The notes: generated by a model from the sequence alone, not told the origin. Counted from the stretch's first letter, positions 18,181 through 28,419 are shown. The stretch is DNA of 64,000 nucleotides from Heliomicrobium undosum (GCF_009877425.1 NZ_WXEY01000016.1:16331-80330), one strand, 5' to 3'. Numbers and translations are program-made.

Positions 18181-19527
18181 TCACCCTCTTGAAATGTTCT
18201 GTTCGGTAATCCACTTGTCGGGACTCATCCAGGATGCTTTTAGTTCTACCCAAACTTTTTCTAACTTCTTGCGCCCCTGTTGAAAATTTACATATCGTTC
18301 CCCGAAGCCATGATGATGCAGATCGTTTCGGTACAGGCGGATCATTCTCCATGCCTCTGCCAACCACTTCTGATTAGCTGTCAAAGGAATAACCGTTGAA
18401 CCCTTTATGTACGCATCTTCCAGCAGCGCGAGTCGGCCTTCAATGTATTCTCTGCTAAAACGACGATCATGGCTTGCTGCTTTTAGATACTCTGAAACTA
18501 ACCCTTGTGTATTTTTATTTCGATGCCAATAGACCACCGTAATAATCCACTCTCGCATCAGTCCTGCAGCGTGGTTAACATGGTCGTTCTCTAGATAGGC
18601 GTCAATGAGTGAAACTTGTCTACGAATCTCTGCTTCGTCTAGTGCCAGTCGTTTTTTGATTTGGGCCTTCTCAATCGAAAGTTCCTCTGTAGTAAGGGGC
18701 AGTTTTCGTTCCGCGAAATGGCGGTGTACCTCTCCGAATAGCTCTTCCGGCAAAGGCAAGCGCGCGTGAAGGTGCTCAGGTAGCGGTTTCTCAAGCAATT
18801 CAGCCAATTCAGCCGCTTCGATTCCGAATTCTACTGGTAGGGCTCGCATGTAAGCGTCACTTACTCGGTTCAGGGTATGTCGTAACTTCACCACAGCCTC
18901 ATAGTCCGAGGCGTTTGTAGGATTTATCTTATCATCGGCATTTGCTCCCGAATTTCCAGAAAAAGGAGCAAGAAGCAGGGATAATTCCTTTGCCTCCCCA
19001 GTATCAAGGAAAATACGAGTCGCATAGGTCCAACGAACCATCTCTAACAAAAGGGAGATATCTACGATGAATGCATCATTGCTGTTTGGTTGTTCTTCCA
19101 TTCCGTAATACGCCGCTTGCACAGTAACACCACGCAATGCTTGCAGATAAAAAACTGCAGTGAAAAAGAGAAACGCCACGGAACGAAAGGCATGGGTCAC
19201 ATCCAACGTCAACTGACAGTTTGCAGGCACCGTTTGCAGGATGGCTTGCAGGCCCTTCCACAACTCGGCTTCTGATCGTCCCAGCGGGATCTGGACTGGG
19301 CGGAGTTTTAGTCCCGGCAAATTCAGTTCTTTTTCAAACCGTGGCAGGGTGATTCGGGCGGCTTCTGGTGTAACCAAAACGATTACTTCTTCCGGGCGTC
19401 GCTCATCCGGCAGGAGTTTGAGCAGCGCTGCAGGTGATTGGCAGGCTACTGCGCTTTTGTCTCCCCAATGGTAGGTTTTCGTTTTTGGATTGTTACCTAA
19501 AGAGGTCAGCAGTACACGGTTGTCCAT
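18181..19527 (-). CDS. CARF-HEPN ribonuclease, Csx1/TM1812-like
   Basis: This 448-residue protein has an N-terminal CARF domain: VLLTSLGNN at the start and LTLDVTHAFRSVAFLFF (about residues 105-125), the typical D-x-T-H-x-F-R-S ligand loop of the Csx1/TM1812 group. Near the C-terminus RLYRNDLHHHGFG carries R-x4-H, the HEPN ribonuclease motif. It would bind cyclic oligoadenylate from Cas10 and then cut RNA non-specifically. It lies second in the III-D operon, three bases after the first gene's stop. Confidence 0.85.
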   Translation of the reverse strand: MDNRVLLTSLGNNPKTKTYHWGDKSAVACQSPAALLKLLPDERRPEEVIVLVTPEAARITLPRFEKELNLPGLKLRPVQIPLGRSEAELWKGLQAILQTVPANCQLTLDVTHAFRSVAFLFFTAVFYLQALRGVTVQAAYYGMEEQPNSNDAFIVDISLLLEMVRWTYATRIFLDTGEAKELSLLLAPFSGNSGANADDKINPTNASDYEAVVKLRHTLNRVSDAYMRALPVEFGIEAAELAELLEKPLPEHLHARLPLPEELFGEVHRHFAERKLPLTTEELSIEKAQIKKRLALDEAEIRRQVSLIDAYLENDHVNHAAGLMREWIITVVYWHRNKNTQGLVSEYLKAASHDRRFSREYIEGRLALLEDAYIKGSTVIPLTANQKWLAEAWRMIRLYRNDLHHHGFGERYVNFQQGRKKLEKVWVELKASWMSPDKWITEQNISRG

Positions 19528-19530
19528 CCC

Positions 19531-21054
19531 TTATACCCCGGTGGCGAATTCACTGGGATGAAAGAATCGGCATCCGTCTTCCATAACGTCTCTGTCAACA
19601 TCCTCAATTTCGCACCAACGTTGTAAGAGGCGTTCCATCAATGCCCGGTATTTTGAATGGTATTCCCCCTTGTCAGGAAATTGAAATCCATGGGCGTAAA
19701 AGCTATGGTTGCGCACGTTCGTCTGACCAGAGAACTTTTGCAGGCGCTCGACGGGCCATGGATCATTTATGATTTGAAGCAGTGCGTAACCGTGACTCAA
19801 CGCCACGTTGCGCGGCAGTTCGTGCGGGACGACAAGGTTGCTTTGACGCAACAGTTTTTGCATATTCTCTAAAATATCAGTGGGTTCTCCCAGCTTTTGA
19901 TAGTCAGGGTTCGATGTGTCAAATCCATGCAGCGCCAGCCGTCGCTGGCTTAGTATCTCTGTCATCCGATAGAGGAGCAAGGCCGCCACGTCCAGTCGCT
20001 CTTGATTCTCAAGCCGGCACACAGTCCCCCACAGACTAAACACAAGCGCTGAAACAAGAGGCAGATTCTGAAGAATGTCTAAGGTGCCACCCTTGCTCTG
20101 ACGGTCCATAACAGCAAGTTCCCTCAGTAAGGTCAACTGTCGTTCTAACTTTTCCCGGTATGCCCACAGTCCGTATGCACCTTCACAGCGCTGGTAATTG
20201 GTGACACATCGCAGTACCACTTCCATCGCGCTCAGGGCTTCGTTAAAGCGAAAAAGCTCCCATGCACCGTACGCTGCCGCCAAATGCCCCCAAATGCGCA
20301 GCCTTCTCGGATCCTCTACCGCATTTTCCATATCTAGAAGAACCGAACCAGCAGCAGCGTAATTCCCTTTCTCCCAGAGCCGCAATGCCGCCCGAATCTC
20401 TAAATCTTGATTGACAGAGAGCGGATTTTGAACGCGTAGCAAACGCTCCGTCCCGGCCACTGGCTTGCGAACCTGCCAATCCAACTGACTGCTCACGTAA
20501 AAAATGTCGGGATTGCTTAGTACCGCACCGAGCGTCGCGCCAGCGGACATCACTTTTGTTCCCCCGGTTATATCCACTGCAACTCGATGACCAGGCCGAA
20601 CGTAATAGCGGACTTTTTCGTAAACCCCCGTCATGTCTTCTTTTTCAACCACTACGATATCATACCGCACCAGTGACAGCCCTGTATAAGTTTGTATATC
20701 CTCCAGCAAGGCTTTGCTCTCAGGTGTGCAGATAAAGACCGTATGGGTCGGTTTTAACGTCAGAAGGGTCAGCACAATTGGTTCTAACGAAGTGCCAACA
20801 GTGGAAATCAATAGGTCATACTGGCATTCCGTTTTTTCGCGTAAATAAAAGAGGCGAGCCACGTGGGGAAAGAGATGCTGGCGGTATTTTTGCTCACGTT
20901 CCTCAGGTGTGATGACTTCGTTACGCCAAGCGCTCCACAGATCAGCTACTTTCTTCTCCAATTCACTGATCTCGAATGCGATGTCTTCGTTTTGTAATGG
21001 CAATGCTATTGTATCAATGAGCCTTCCGTTCTCTTTGGGCCTTTCGTGGTACAA
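19531..21054 (-). CDS. CARF-HEPN ribonuclease, Cas02710/TIGR02710-like
   Basis: This protein of about 507 residues is the first gene of the III-D operon. A CARF domain is visible from LLISTVGTSLEPIVLTLLTL to HRVAVDITGGTKVMSAGATL, both ligand-pocket motifs. The C-terminal region ends with NVRNHSFYAHGFQF, an R-x6-H form of the HEPN catalytic motif (about residue 448). It should be a second cyclic-oligoadenylate-triggered RNase, different in lineage from the Csx1-like neighbour. The TTG at 21054, eight bases after GGAGG, is preferred to the upstream TTG at 21075, which would place the ribosome site inside the frame. Confidence 0.82.
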   Translation of the reverse strand: MYHERPKENGRLIDTIALPLQNEDIAFEISELEKKVADLWSAWRNEVITPEEREQKYRQHLFPHVARLFYLREKTECQYDLLISTVGTSLEPIVLTLLTLKPTHTVFICTPESKALLEDIQTYTGLSLVRYDIVVVEKEDMTGVYEKVRYYVRPGHRVAVDITGGTKVMSAGATLGAVLSNPDIFYVSSQLDWQVRKPVAGTERLLRVQNPLSVNQDLEIRAALRLWEKGNYAAAGSVLLDMENAVEDPRRLRIWGHLAAAYGAWELFRFNEALSAMEVVLRCVTNYQRCEGAYGLWAYREKLERQLTLLRELAVMDRQSKGGTLDILQNLPLVSALVFSLWGTVCRLENQERLDVAALLLYRMTEILSQRRLALHGFDTSNPDYQKLGEPTDILENMQKLLRQSNLVVPHELPRNVALSHGYALLQIINDPWPVERLQKFSGQTNVRNHSFYAHGFQFPDKGEYHSKYRALMERLLQRWCEIEDVDRDVMEDGCRFFHPSEFATGV

Positions 21055-21383
21055 TTTCCTTTCCTCCCTAAACAATATTTTATTCAGAGAAAAACGTCGA
21101 CCAATGTCGAAATAGCCGTAAAAAACTATAGACCGCCTGAGTGACGGTTTATTCTTGCAGTCAAGTCACGTCATTATGTCGTATACTTCCATCTTTAGAC
21201 ATTCCCATTATCTTTTCTCTATTATTTTCCTTTTTCCTTCCCTGGGGCGAATAGATTTTTCTTTCTGTAATGCAAATGATATCCATCACTCGGAAAGACT
21301 GGCGTTACTTTAAGGGATATCTTTCTTTGTCTATAGCAGAGCTGTAACCGGAAGGATACCTTAAAGAAGTTTAAGCTTCTAAC
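21055..21383 (-). other. upstream region of the III-D operon
   Basis: About 330 bases with no gene. It is AT-richer than its surroundings and must hold the promoter of the eight-gene or longer III-D operon. I could not find a convincing -35/-10 pair with 16-18 base spacing. Confidence 0.4.
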
Positions 21384-21693
21384 GGGGAAACATGAATTCT
21401 GTTACAAGACTACCTGACCGACGATGCCTCTGGGTTGTTTCAATTCCCTTCGGGAATTAACCTTTTCCTGTTAAGAAGCGGAGGATGAGTTCAAAGACGA
21501 AGAGGATGAAGAGTTTCAATTCCCTACGGGAATTATCGTCTTGTGAGACAGCTGCCTCGGCCCCAACGGTGAATGTCGCCCCAAGATGTTTCAATTCCCT
21601 ACGGAAATCGTCTTCTGAGACGCCATCCTGGAAAGCCTACGCAACGAAGTCAAAATGTCTCAATTCCCCGCGGGAATTATCGTCTTCTGAGAC
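21384..21693 (-). CRISPR. CRISPR array remnant B1
   Basis: A decayed repeat end lies at 21384-21404 and an A-like repeat at 21437. B-type repeats are at 21513, 21588 (34 bases, internal loss) and 21657, ending TTATCGTCTTCTGAGAC on the plus strand. Spacers are about 35-38 bases. No leader follows on the right, so it is a broken array. Confidence 0.88.
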
Positions 21694-21925
21694 ATCCCGG
21701 GAGAGAACGACAAGCTCCTTTACATTTTCCTACCTCCCTATAGAAGCACAACGGGCACAGGCCGGCCAATCGCCCAATTCCTGAATGGTTGGGGCATTCA
21801 ACTTCTGCACCAAAAACGGCCATTTATAAACCCTCGTCTGATTATGGACGAGGGTTTGGACTCTTTAGGAAGATGTTACCCTTTCTTCCAACCATAGAAA
21901 CCGAACTAATGTTCTTGCAAAAACC
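21694..21925. other. gap between arrays B1 and A2
   Basis: No gene is seen. It holds an 11-base inverted repeat AAACCCTCGTC/GACGAGGGTTT with an eight-base loop at 21828-21857 and only a weak T tract. It may be a terminator of an element that was lost. Confidence 0.4.
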
Positions 21926-22477
21926 TTTCGTTCCCTACGGGAATTAACCTTTCCTGTTACTAGAAAAAGAGCTGGTCGGTTGCTCAATCCCGGCTACGTT
22001 TCAATTCCCTACGGGAATTACCGTCTCTGTTACAGATGCAATGAAAACAATTGAAGTTCTAGGATATATATTTCAATTCCCTACGGGAATTACCGTCTCC
22101 TGTTACGGAAGGCAATCTGATCGCCGATCATTACACTAACGAATTTCAATTCCCTACGGGAATTACCGTTTCCTGTTACGCCGAGTACAAGCTATCCCTG
22201 ACATCGACAGACATATTTCAATTCCCTACGGGAATTACCGTCTCCTGTTACTGGGAGACAGAAACGAGGTGGATAAGCCGATCATCATATTTAAATTCCC
22301 TACGGGAATTAAGGTTTCCTGTTACCAAAGATCTGGACTTCATGTGGCCATCCAATCAGTTGACGATATTTCAATTCCCTACGGGAATTATCGTCTCCTA
22401 TTACACTGTACATCCCCGACAAGTCCCGTGTTGGCTATGAGTTTTAATTCCCTACGGGAATTATCGTATCCTGTTAC
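21926..22477 (-). CRISPR. CRISPR array A2
   Basis: Eight repeats start at 21926 (decayed), 21998, 22070, 22143, 22215, 22289, 22368 and 22441. Most read ATTTCAATTCCCTACGGGAA then TTACCGTCTCCTGTTAC on the plus strand. Leader A lies on the right, so it is read leftward. Repeat variants occur in the leader-proximal three (AAGGTTTCC, ATCGTCTCCTA, ATCGTATCC). Confidence 0.95.
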
Positions 22478-22717
22478 CTCGCCCCCTTCCAGCAGTTATG
22501 CTACAAGCCTTGCAGACACCTTTTGCGAGTGACTCCAAAAATACCTCCAATTTTAGACACCCTTTCCCTCTCCAAACCACTCTAATCCCTGATCTGATCG
22601 AATCGAGTGACCCCGGCTTTTCTGTCACTCGCGCGGTAAAATCCAAAAAACCATCCCACTGATCAACACGACATCACTACAAAACTACCACGCCAACCCC
22701 TTCCAGTCCATCCCCAA
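22478..22717 (-). promoter_or_regulatory. leader A2
   Basis: A-family leader, diverged from the others (TTTTGCGAGTGACTCC). It lies between cas2 and the first repeat. Confidence 0.7.
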
Positions 22718-22996
22718 TTACAACACAATATCCCCGATCCCGAGCAGTTCCAACTTCCGCCCCAACCGCTCCACATCGTTCTCACAGGCGAGGCACTGGC
22801 GATAAAAGATCACGCTGTCTTCATCGCGGTGGATGCGCCGGAGCAGTTTGTGCCGCAGTTCCACGTAATCCTCCATCGTCAGCATCACCTCGAACACGCT
22901 CTCCTGCACATGGGTCCCGTAGTCTTTTAGTGTTTTGAACACCTTCATGCGCCGCTTGTCATCGGCGATGTCATAGGTCACGACATAATGCTCCAC
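22718..22996 (-). CDS. cas2: Cas2, adaptation module copy 2
   Basis: This 92-residue Cas2 begins EHYVVTYDIADDKRRMKVFK and has the conserved Asp in the first strand. Cas2 forms the dimer core of the Cas1-Cas2 integrase. A GTG start follows GGAG by nine bases. It reads into leader A2 and array A2. It looks intact although the neighbouring cas4-cas1 gene is frameshifted. Relative to other copies it has Met where 1, 3 or 4 carry Ser or Thr changes only, so it is under little visible damage. Confidence 0.9.
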   Translation of the reverse strand: MEHYVVTYDIADDKRRMKVFKTLKDYGTHVQESVFEVMLTMEDYVELRHKLLRRIHRDEDSVIFYRQCLACENDVERLGRKLELLGIGDIVL

Positions 22997-23061
22997 CTGA
23001 GATCACTCCACCTGAAATCACCTGGCCCGAAAGGCTTCATACTGCGGCCATTCCCCTTGCA

Positions 23062-24643
23062 TCACCTTCCCCAGATAGCGCGCCTGGATCTCCATGAGCC
23101 GCAGGTAGTTGGCACGATACCCAAAACGGGATGGACCGCCTCCTCGCGGATGCGCGTCTGGTAGGCGCCAAAAAAGCGTTTGCGGCCCCCGTCCTTCAAT
23201 TGAATGCCGTCAAACACCGGTTCGAAATCGCTCTCTTTGATGATGCCCCGATTGACGACATTCAGCACAACCGAGTCCGCGACGATGGCCCGAAACTCCT
23301 CCATCAGGTCCAAGGCCAGGGCGGGACGGCCGTTGCGTTCACAATGGTACAGGCCCAGATAGGGATCCAAACCTGCCCGGATGATCACGTTGATGCAGTC
23401 TTTGGTCAGCAGCGAATAGGCGTAGCTCAACAGGGCGTTGACGGGATCGCGGGGCGGCCGGCGGTTGCGCGATGAGAAATCAAAGCCCTCCCCTTGCCGC
23501 AACAGCTTGGCAAAGCCGGAGAAATACAAGCGCCCAGCCAGTCCCTCCAGGCCGCGCAGGCTCTCCTTTTCTTCCGCCTCTTTGGCGGCGGCGGCCAGCC
23601 CTTCCAACCGCTCCACCACCGATTGGATTAGGTCAATTTTTCTCTCCCGGTTTCCTCGCTGCAAAAAAGTCCGCTGGTTGAGGATTTTTCCGCGCACGAT
23701 CTCCCGCGCCACCGCCAGCGACTGGCTTTCCAATTCAACAAAGCGAAACTGGGCGCGACGTAAGGGCACGTTTTTGTTCCAATTCGGCTGCAACCAACTG
23801 CGCACCCGGCCATGCTCCATCAGGTAAAGCGGAATCCCCAGATCGCTCAGCGCCGACAGCGCCGCGCTGGAAAGCGACGCCGCCTGCCCGATCACCACTT
23901 GATCGACGGCCGAAAGGGGCACATCCTTGATCATCTGGCCGTCGGCCTCGATAATCAGCCGCCCCTGCCGCTTTCGCAAGGCGGCTCCCGGTATATCCAG
24001 ATAGAGCGTCCGGCCCAGATTGCTGCCCGGCGTCGGCCGCCGGGGCGCCGCTTGCGCGCCGGTCAAAAAGGCGCTCTCCTCCGGCATGCAGCGCTCGGCC
24101 AGGGCGCAACCCTTGCATTTGGCTTCCGGCACCGAGGACAAGGGTGGCGGCTCTCCCGCCTCGCGGATCGCCCGAGCCGCCGCCAAAGCCTGCAGGGCCG
24201 TCTCCCGCAGCGACTCATCGAAAAGCACCTGTCGCCGTTCGGCCGATGCCACGTAATAGACATACCCGTAGCCTACTTCCTGACCGGTGGCTTCCTCCAA
24301 CAGCAGCCCTTGCAGGCACACCTGCACGTCATCGTTGAGGCGGTGGTCGGCGCTCCCTTTTTAAACTCGACGGGATACATCTCCCCATCGGTCCTTCTAG
24401 CACATCCAGGACGCCGCGCAGCCCCAACGATTCGGAAGACAAAAAGACCTGCCGCGTCTGCACCCGCCCGTCGACGCTGCGGGTCCGGCGCTCGTTGCGG
24501 CGCTCATCCTGAAAGCGGCCTTCGAGCATGTGATGGTTAGTCTCCTCCGCCCCTTCCACCGCGCGGTAGTAAAAGTTTCGCGGACAAAACAACACTTCCG
24601 CCACGGCGGAAACGGGGAGGTATTCGCGATTATCGGTATCCAA
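23062..24643 (-). pseudogene. cas4-cas1: cas4-cas1 fusion with two frameshifts, copy 2
   Basis: The Cas4 part begins at TTG 24643 (YLPVSAVAEVLFCPRNFYYR) and loses frame at about 24390: one base is missing, so LDVLEATDG becomes LDVLEGPMG, followed by nonsense and a stop at 24329. The rest continues in another frame from 24327 (CLQGLLLEEATGQEVGYG) through a well-preserved Cas1 domain (GLEGLAGRLYFSGFAKLL, then LGLYHCERNGRPALALDLME). A second shift near 23125 replaces the final 30 or so residues. Because the start of Cas1 is inside the second frame, a shortened Cas1 could still be made, but the C-terminus is also wrong. Confidence 0.85.
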
Positions 24644-24833
24644 TGGAAATGGCCTCTTTCATTTATACTCAGTGAAATATGTAGATGTAAAAATCCCTGT
24701 TATCAGTTTGCCATTTCCCTTGGTTTGGAATACATCGACTCGCCGGGTTGACACCCGGAGCAAAACCCTTGGATGATTCTTTTTTACGACCGATGAATGT
24801 TGACATCATCAGGGCCTCTTTTCACAGGCCGCA

Positions 24834-24860
24834 CATTCCCAAGGGGAATTGAATCATCGT
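24834..24860 (+). repeat. solitary CRISPR-repeat-like palindrome between cas4-cas1 and cas6
   Basis: ATTCCCAAGGGGAATTGAAT is followed by CATCG. It matches the palindromic core and 3' end of the CRISPR repeat, but on the plus strand, opposite to the arrays. The same element is present at the same place in the other module copies (34009, 40582, 43074). Confidence 0.6.
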
Positions 24861-24881
24861 TATCAGCGGGAGAAACAGGCT

Positions 24882-25748
24882 TTACCGGGAGGCACTCACC
24901 GGCCGATCAGTCCGTCTTGCACGTTCGTGATTGGCCACGACAATCCGCGTCTCCCCCATGCCCATGGTACTCTTATAGCCAACGCCGCTGTATTCGGCAA
25001 AGCGCGCCAGCGCATTGAAGAGGATGGGACTGACTGGATTCGTCGTGGCGAACTCAAAGACCACATCGCCGACAAAACCAATGATCTTGTAACGGTCAAA
25101 CTGGTAGAGTTCCGTGCGGATATTGTGCTTGCGGATGCGGATCGCCGCGAATTCATCCGCCAAGGTTTCCGGAAAGGGCACTGGGCTGTATTGGTTCCAG
25201 CGGCGAAGGAGGCTGCCGAAAACCAGTTCCGGAATGGGCAATACCATCTGGGTACCCCGCTGTCGAAAACTGGTCGGCGTAAGAAAGCGAAAATGAATCG
25301 GGTTCCGACACTCCGATTCCGTGTACAACTCCTCATAGGTTTTTTTCATCACCCGGATGTTGCGGATGACAAGGGGTGCGTTTCCAATCCGGACCGCCTT
25401 CCCCTCCCATTCAGCCGCCGCCCGGTCGATTGCCTCGCTCAATCGCTGATCCAGCGAGCCGATGGTGAACCGCCATCGGCAGCCTTCGTTTTGTCCAGTT
25501 CCCTCTTTTGGGGAGGACGACGGATTATCGGGAGGAGTAAACATGGGCGTCCGCTGTGCCAGGCTTCGCAGCGTAGAGATGGCAAACGGTTTTCCCTCTT
25601 GATCGTGGATCGCCGTTGCTAAGTCAGGGTCGGCGCTTTTGAGCAGATCAAAAAACATGCCGTGAAGTTTTTCTCCGCCTTCTTCCTGGAACGTTGTTTG
25701 TGTTGTCTGTTGCGGCGCTTCCAGTTCAAAAATCGCGTTGAGAAGCAA
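24882..25748 (-). CDS. cas6: Cas6 crRNA-processing endoribonuclease, copy 2
   Basis: This 288-residue protein has a C-terminal Cas6 signature: FAEYSGVGYKSTMGMGETRI (Gly-rich loop that grips the repeat RNA). An N-terminal histidine (EKLHGMFFDLLK, about residue 30) is in place for general acid/base catalysis. It would cut pre-crRNA within the repeat to leave an eight-base 5' tag. The TTG start at 25748, nine bases after AAAGGAG, is chosen because all copies share the same TTG-Leu-Leu beginning; a longer in-frame start at 25772 is less likely. It is first in its module and the cas4-cas1 gene follows. Confidence 0.88.
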   Translation of the reverse strand: MLLNAIFELEAPQQTTQTTFQEEGGEKLHGMFFDLLKSADPDLATAIHDQEGKPFAISTLRSLAQRTPMFTPPDNPSSSPKEGTGQNEGCRWRFTIGSLDQRLSEAIDRAAAEWEGKAVRIGNAPLVIRNIRVMKKTYEELYTESECRNPIHFRFLTPTSFRQRGTQMVLPIPELVFGSLLRRWNQYSPVPFPETLADEFAAIRIRKHNIRTELYQFDRYKIIGFVGDVVFEFATTNPVSPILFNALARFAEYSGVGYKSTMGMGETRIVVANHERARRTDRPVSASR

Positions 25749-25828
25749 ATTTGTCATCTCCTTTCTTATCAAACCGTTCGGTGGTTTTGCTGCACGGTTT
25801 CTGTCAATTGTCTATGACGGTTCGGAGA

Positions 25829-26020
25829 TTAGATCTTACTCGGTTTGAGCATCCCCTTTATATCATCTTCCTGGCTCCGTTCCAAGCGTTCAAATCGACG
25901 ACTCATTTCTTGCTTGAGTGAATTTATTTCACCGCGTATTTCGCTTTCAAGACGATGCTGCCCATCTTTTAAATCCCGTAGTTTCTGAAGCACGAGGTTT
26001 TGAAACTCGTTGTCGTTCAC
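25829..26020 (-). pseudogene. truncated coiled-coil gene, paralogue 2
   Basis: The first 59 codons match the gene at 43885-44169 (NDNEFQNLVLQKLRDLKDGQ onward). After GMLK a deletion joins the frame to unrelated bases giving PSKI and a stop. The deletion is visible by alignment: about 230 bases present at 43770-44000 are missing here. It lies between array B2 and cas6. Confidence 0.75.
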
Positions 26021-26122
26021 GTAAAGACCCCCCCTTAAGGCATTTAAACTGTTCGGCTGTTTCTAGTATATGATGTTTAGTTAACTCGAACTTACCCTTA
26101 CACTGAGCCTGTTAAACATAGC

Positions 26123-26867
26123 ATGTACCCGCAGGAATTATTGTTTCCTGTCTCCGTTATGCACACCTGACGGCTCCCGTCCATCCTTATTCATTTCGAT
26201 TCCCTGGGGGAATTATTGTCTTCTGAGACCCGACCTGGCCAAATCAAGGAACTGATCCCTGCATTTTAATTCCCTGCGGGAATTATCGTCTTCTGAGACG
26301 AGACAGACGCCCACTTGACCAGGATGAATCAGGCGGTATTTCAATTCCCTACGGGAATTATCATCTTCTGAGACCTTGGAAAAGACCTACGGCATCACTG
26401 GCGAGAAAAAAATCGTATTTCAATTCCCTACGGGAATTATCGTCTTCTGAGACGCAAAGGTCTTCGACTTCAAGGATTACGATCTCAAATTTCAATTCCC
26501 TACGGGAATTATCGTCTTCTGAGACCTGCAACGGGAGTATCCGCAATAGCGTACCTACGTCAGATTTCAATTCCCTACGGGAATTATCGGTCTTCTGAGA
26601 CGCCCTACAACATCTTCCAAGCCGTTCGCGTCATCTAATTTCAATTCCCTACGGGAATTATCGTCTTCTTAGACAAGACCCATAGAACTCCGTGCATTTT
26701 CAAAGGTTGATCTATTTCAATTCCCTACGGAAATTATCGTCTTCTGAGACGACGTAGACCTGGTTCAGTACTGTGACGTTGGAGGCCAATTTCAATTCCC
26801 TACGGGAATTATCGTCTTCTGAGACAAAGTAGGCGCCTATGTTCATCACGAAATGATTTCATTTCAA
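26123..26867 (-). CRISPR. CRISPR array B2, cut by an IS110-type element
   Basis: A decayed repeat lies at about 26123. Nine full repeats start at 26193, 26263, 26338, 26417, 26489, 26564, 26638, 26714 and 26789, reading ATTTCAATTCCCTACGGGAA then TTATCGTCTTCTGAGAC. A spacer at 26826-26860 is followed by the first seven bases of another repeat (ATTTCAA, 26861-26867), where the insertion element begins. No B leader remains. Confidence 0.95.
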
Positions 26868-27171
26868 ACCCATATGAGCCCCCGCACACACCCATCCATG
26901 AAAATAAATCTCGATATCGGTACTGCTTCTAATTCAAGCAGTATTATGTCTTTTTTGTCGAATATCTCCTTCAACCGCAGCGTTGTAGGACGAGTGGATT
27001 GTGCACCTTGAGTGCGTGTTTCAAACTGCACCACAACCCCTGTTTTGGACAACCCCTTTGTGCCTCGGAACCTGTTTTCGATGAGCACGTAAGCCAATTT
27101 ACCCCGCATTATAGCGGTATTTTAGGGTGTTGTAGCACTGCGGTTACTTTCTTTGAAGGGAGAACTCCCCG
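26868..27171 (+). ncRNA. candidate bridge-RNA region of the IS110-type element
   Basis: This is the non-coding left end upstream of the transposase. In the IS110 group this end encodes the bridge RNA that pairs with target and donor. A perfect eight-base hairpin TACTGCTT-N7-AAGCAGTA lies at 26921-26943. I did not find a convincing guide loop matching the repeat target. An 81-codon minus-strand frame (26864-27109) covers the same stretch and has no recognised family. If the element is of the IS1111 subgroup, the RNA would lie at the right end instead. Confidence 0.3.
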
Positions 27172-28419
27172 ATGATCCCTGCTGTTTATCCAGTTATGTG
27201 CGGCTTGGATATTCATCGTGCCGCCATCTCCGCCTCCCTGGTGATCGCTCGTGATCAGGAGGAACCTACTGTCATTTCCCGTGACTTTTCGGCCCTAACA
27301 CCCGGTCTGTTTCAACTCCGCGATTGGCTGCTTGAACATCATTGCCCCGTAGTAGCCATGGAAAGTACCAGCATCTACTGGAAGGCTCCTTATTCTATTT
27401 TTTCTGAAGCTGACATCATCCCGTTTGTGCTCAATCCCTTCCACGTAAAAGCGCTTCCTGGCAAAAAATCGGATCAAACGGATGCGCAACGAATTGCCCA
27501 CTTGGCGATGCACCAGTTGGTTCTCCCCAGCTATGTCCCTCCGGCGGTTATTCAAGACTTGCGCTCATTAACGCGCACCCGTTGGGGGCTCGTGAATGAT
27601 TTACGCAAAGTCAAGAATACCATCACCCGGATTCTTGACGAGTGTAATATCAAATTCAGCACCGTCGCCTCCGATCTATTCGGGGCTTCCGGTCGGGCCA
27701 TCCTGGATCTGATTGTTTACAATTCACAGTTCGATCCGCTGTTGCTGGCCCAGTGCGCCAAGGGAAAGCTACGGAAAAAGCTCGATCAACTCGTCGCTGC
27801 TTTAACCGGTTATGTGTCTGATACCAAGCGCTACATACTGGATCTTCATCTTCAATCTTTAACGCGCATTGAGCAGGCTCTCAAAAATCTCGAAGAGACG
27901 ATGAATTTTTACATTCGAACCCATGGTCTCCAATCCTGGCTCGACATTCTTTGTTCCATCCCCGGCGTCAAACGGTTGAGCGCCATCACGATCTTAGCCG
28001 AGATCGGCGTTGATTTAAGCGCTTTTCCCACTGCTTCCCACTTTGCTTCCTGGGCCGGTCTTTGTCCTGGAAACAACGTCAGTGCAGGCAAGTCCAAATC
28101 GGCTGCTATCCGAAAGGCAAACAAATACCTCAAAACTGCTCTCGTTCAGGTTAGTTGGGCTTCTGTCCGCAAGAAAAAGTCTCCCATGGCTCATCGTTTT
28201 CTACACTTGCGGCGACGGCGTGGCACGAACCGGGCATTGATTGCCACCGCTCACAAAATCCTGCGCATTATTTATTCCCTCTTCACTCGCAAAGAGTGGT
28301 TTAACCCTGATAAACTTCTGGGCTCTTCACAAACACTGGATTCAATTAGTCCTACGATTGCTTCTGAAACAATTCCTGATTCCAGTGAACTTTCTCCGTC
28401 GTTGGTTGCTTTTGATTGA
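27172..28419 (+). CDS. IS110-family transposase (DEDD recombinase)
   Basis: This 415-residue protein has the N-terminal RuvC-like DEDD domain: CGLDIHRAAISASL (first Asp), VAMESTSIYWKA (Glu), then GKKSDQTDAQRIAHLA (Asp pair). The C-terminal transposase_20 domain reads IPGVKRLSAITILAEIG, then SHFASWAGLCPGNNVSAGK, with the catalytic serine of this family expected in that Cys-Pro-Gly region. It should direct RNA-guided recombination of the element. The ATG follows GAAGGGAG. The frame is complete, so the element may be active. Confidence 0.92.
   Translation: MIPAVYPVMCGLDIHRAAISASLVIARDQEEPTVISRDFSALTPGLFQLRDWLLEHHCPVVAMESTSIYWKAPYSIFSEADIIPFVLNPFHVKALPGKKSDQTDAQRIAHLAMHQLVLPSYVPPAVIQDLRSLTRTRWGLVNDLRKVKNTITRILDECNIKFSTVASDLFGASGRAILDLIVYNSQFDPLLLAQCAKGKLRKKLDQLVAALTGYVSDTKRYILDLHLQSLTRIEQALKNLEETMNFYIRTHGLQSWLDILCSIPGVKRLSAITILAEIGVDLSAFPTASHFASWAGLCPGNNVSAGKSKSAAIRKANKYLKTALVQVSWASVRKKKSPMAHRFLHLRRRRGTNRALIATAHKILRIIYSLFTRKEWFNPDKLLGSSQTLDSISPTIASETIPDSSELSPSLVAFD

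Noticed and set aside
21055..21383. A promoter for the III-D operon using TTGACT near 21160
   Set aside because: The only TATAGT downstream is 28 bases away, which is too far for a sigma-A promoter.
26864..27109. An 81-codon minus-strand frame in the left end of the IS110-type element
   Set aside because: No family is recognised and there is no good ribosome site. It overlaps the region expected to be non-coding in this family. It is kept only as a possibility.
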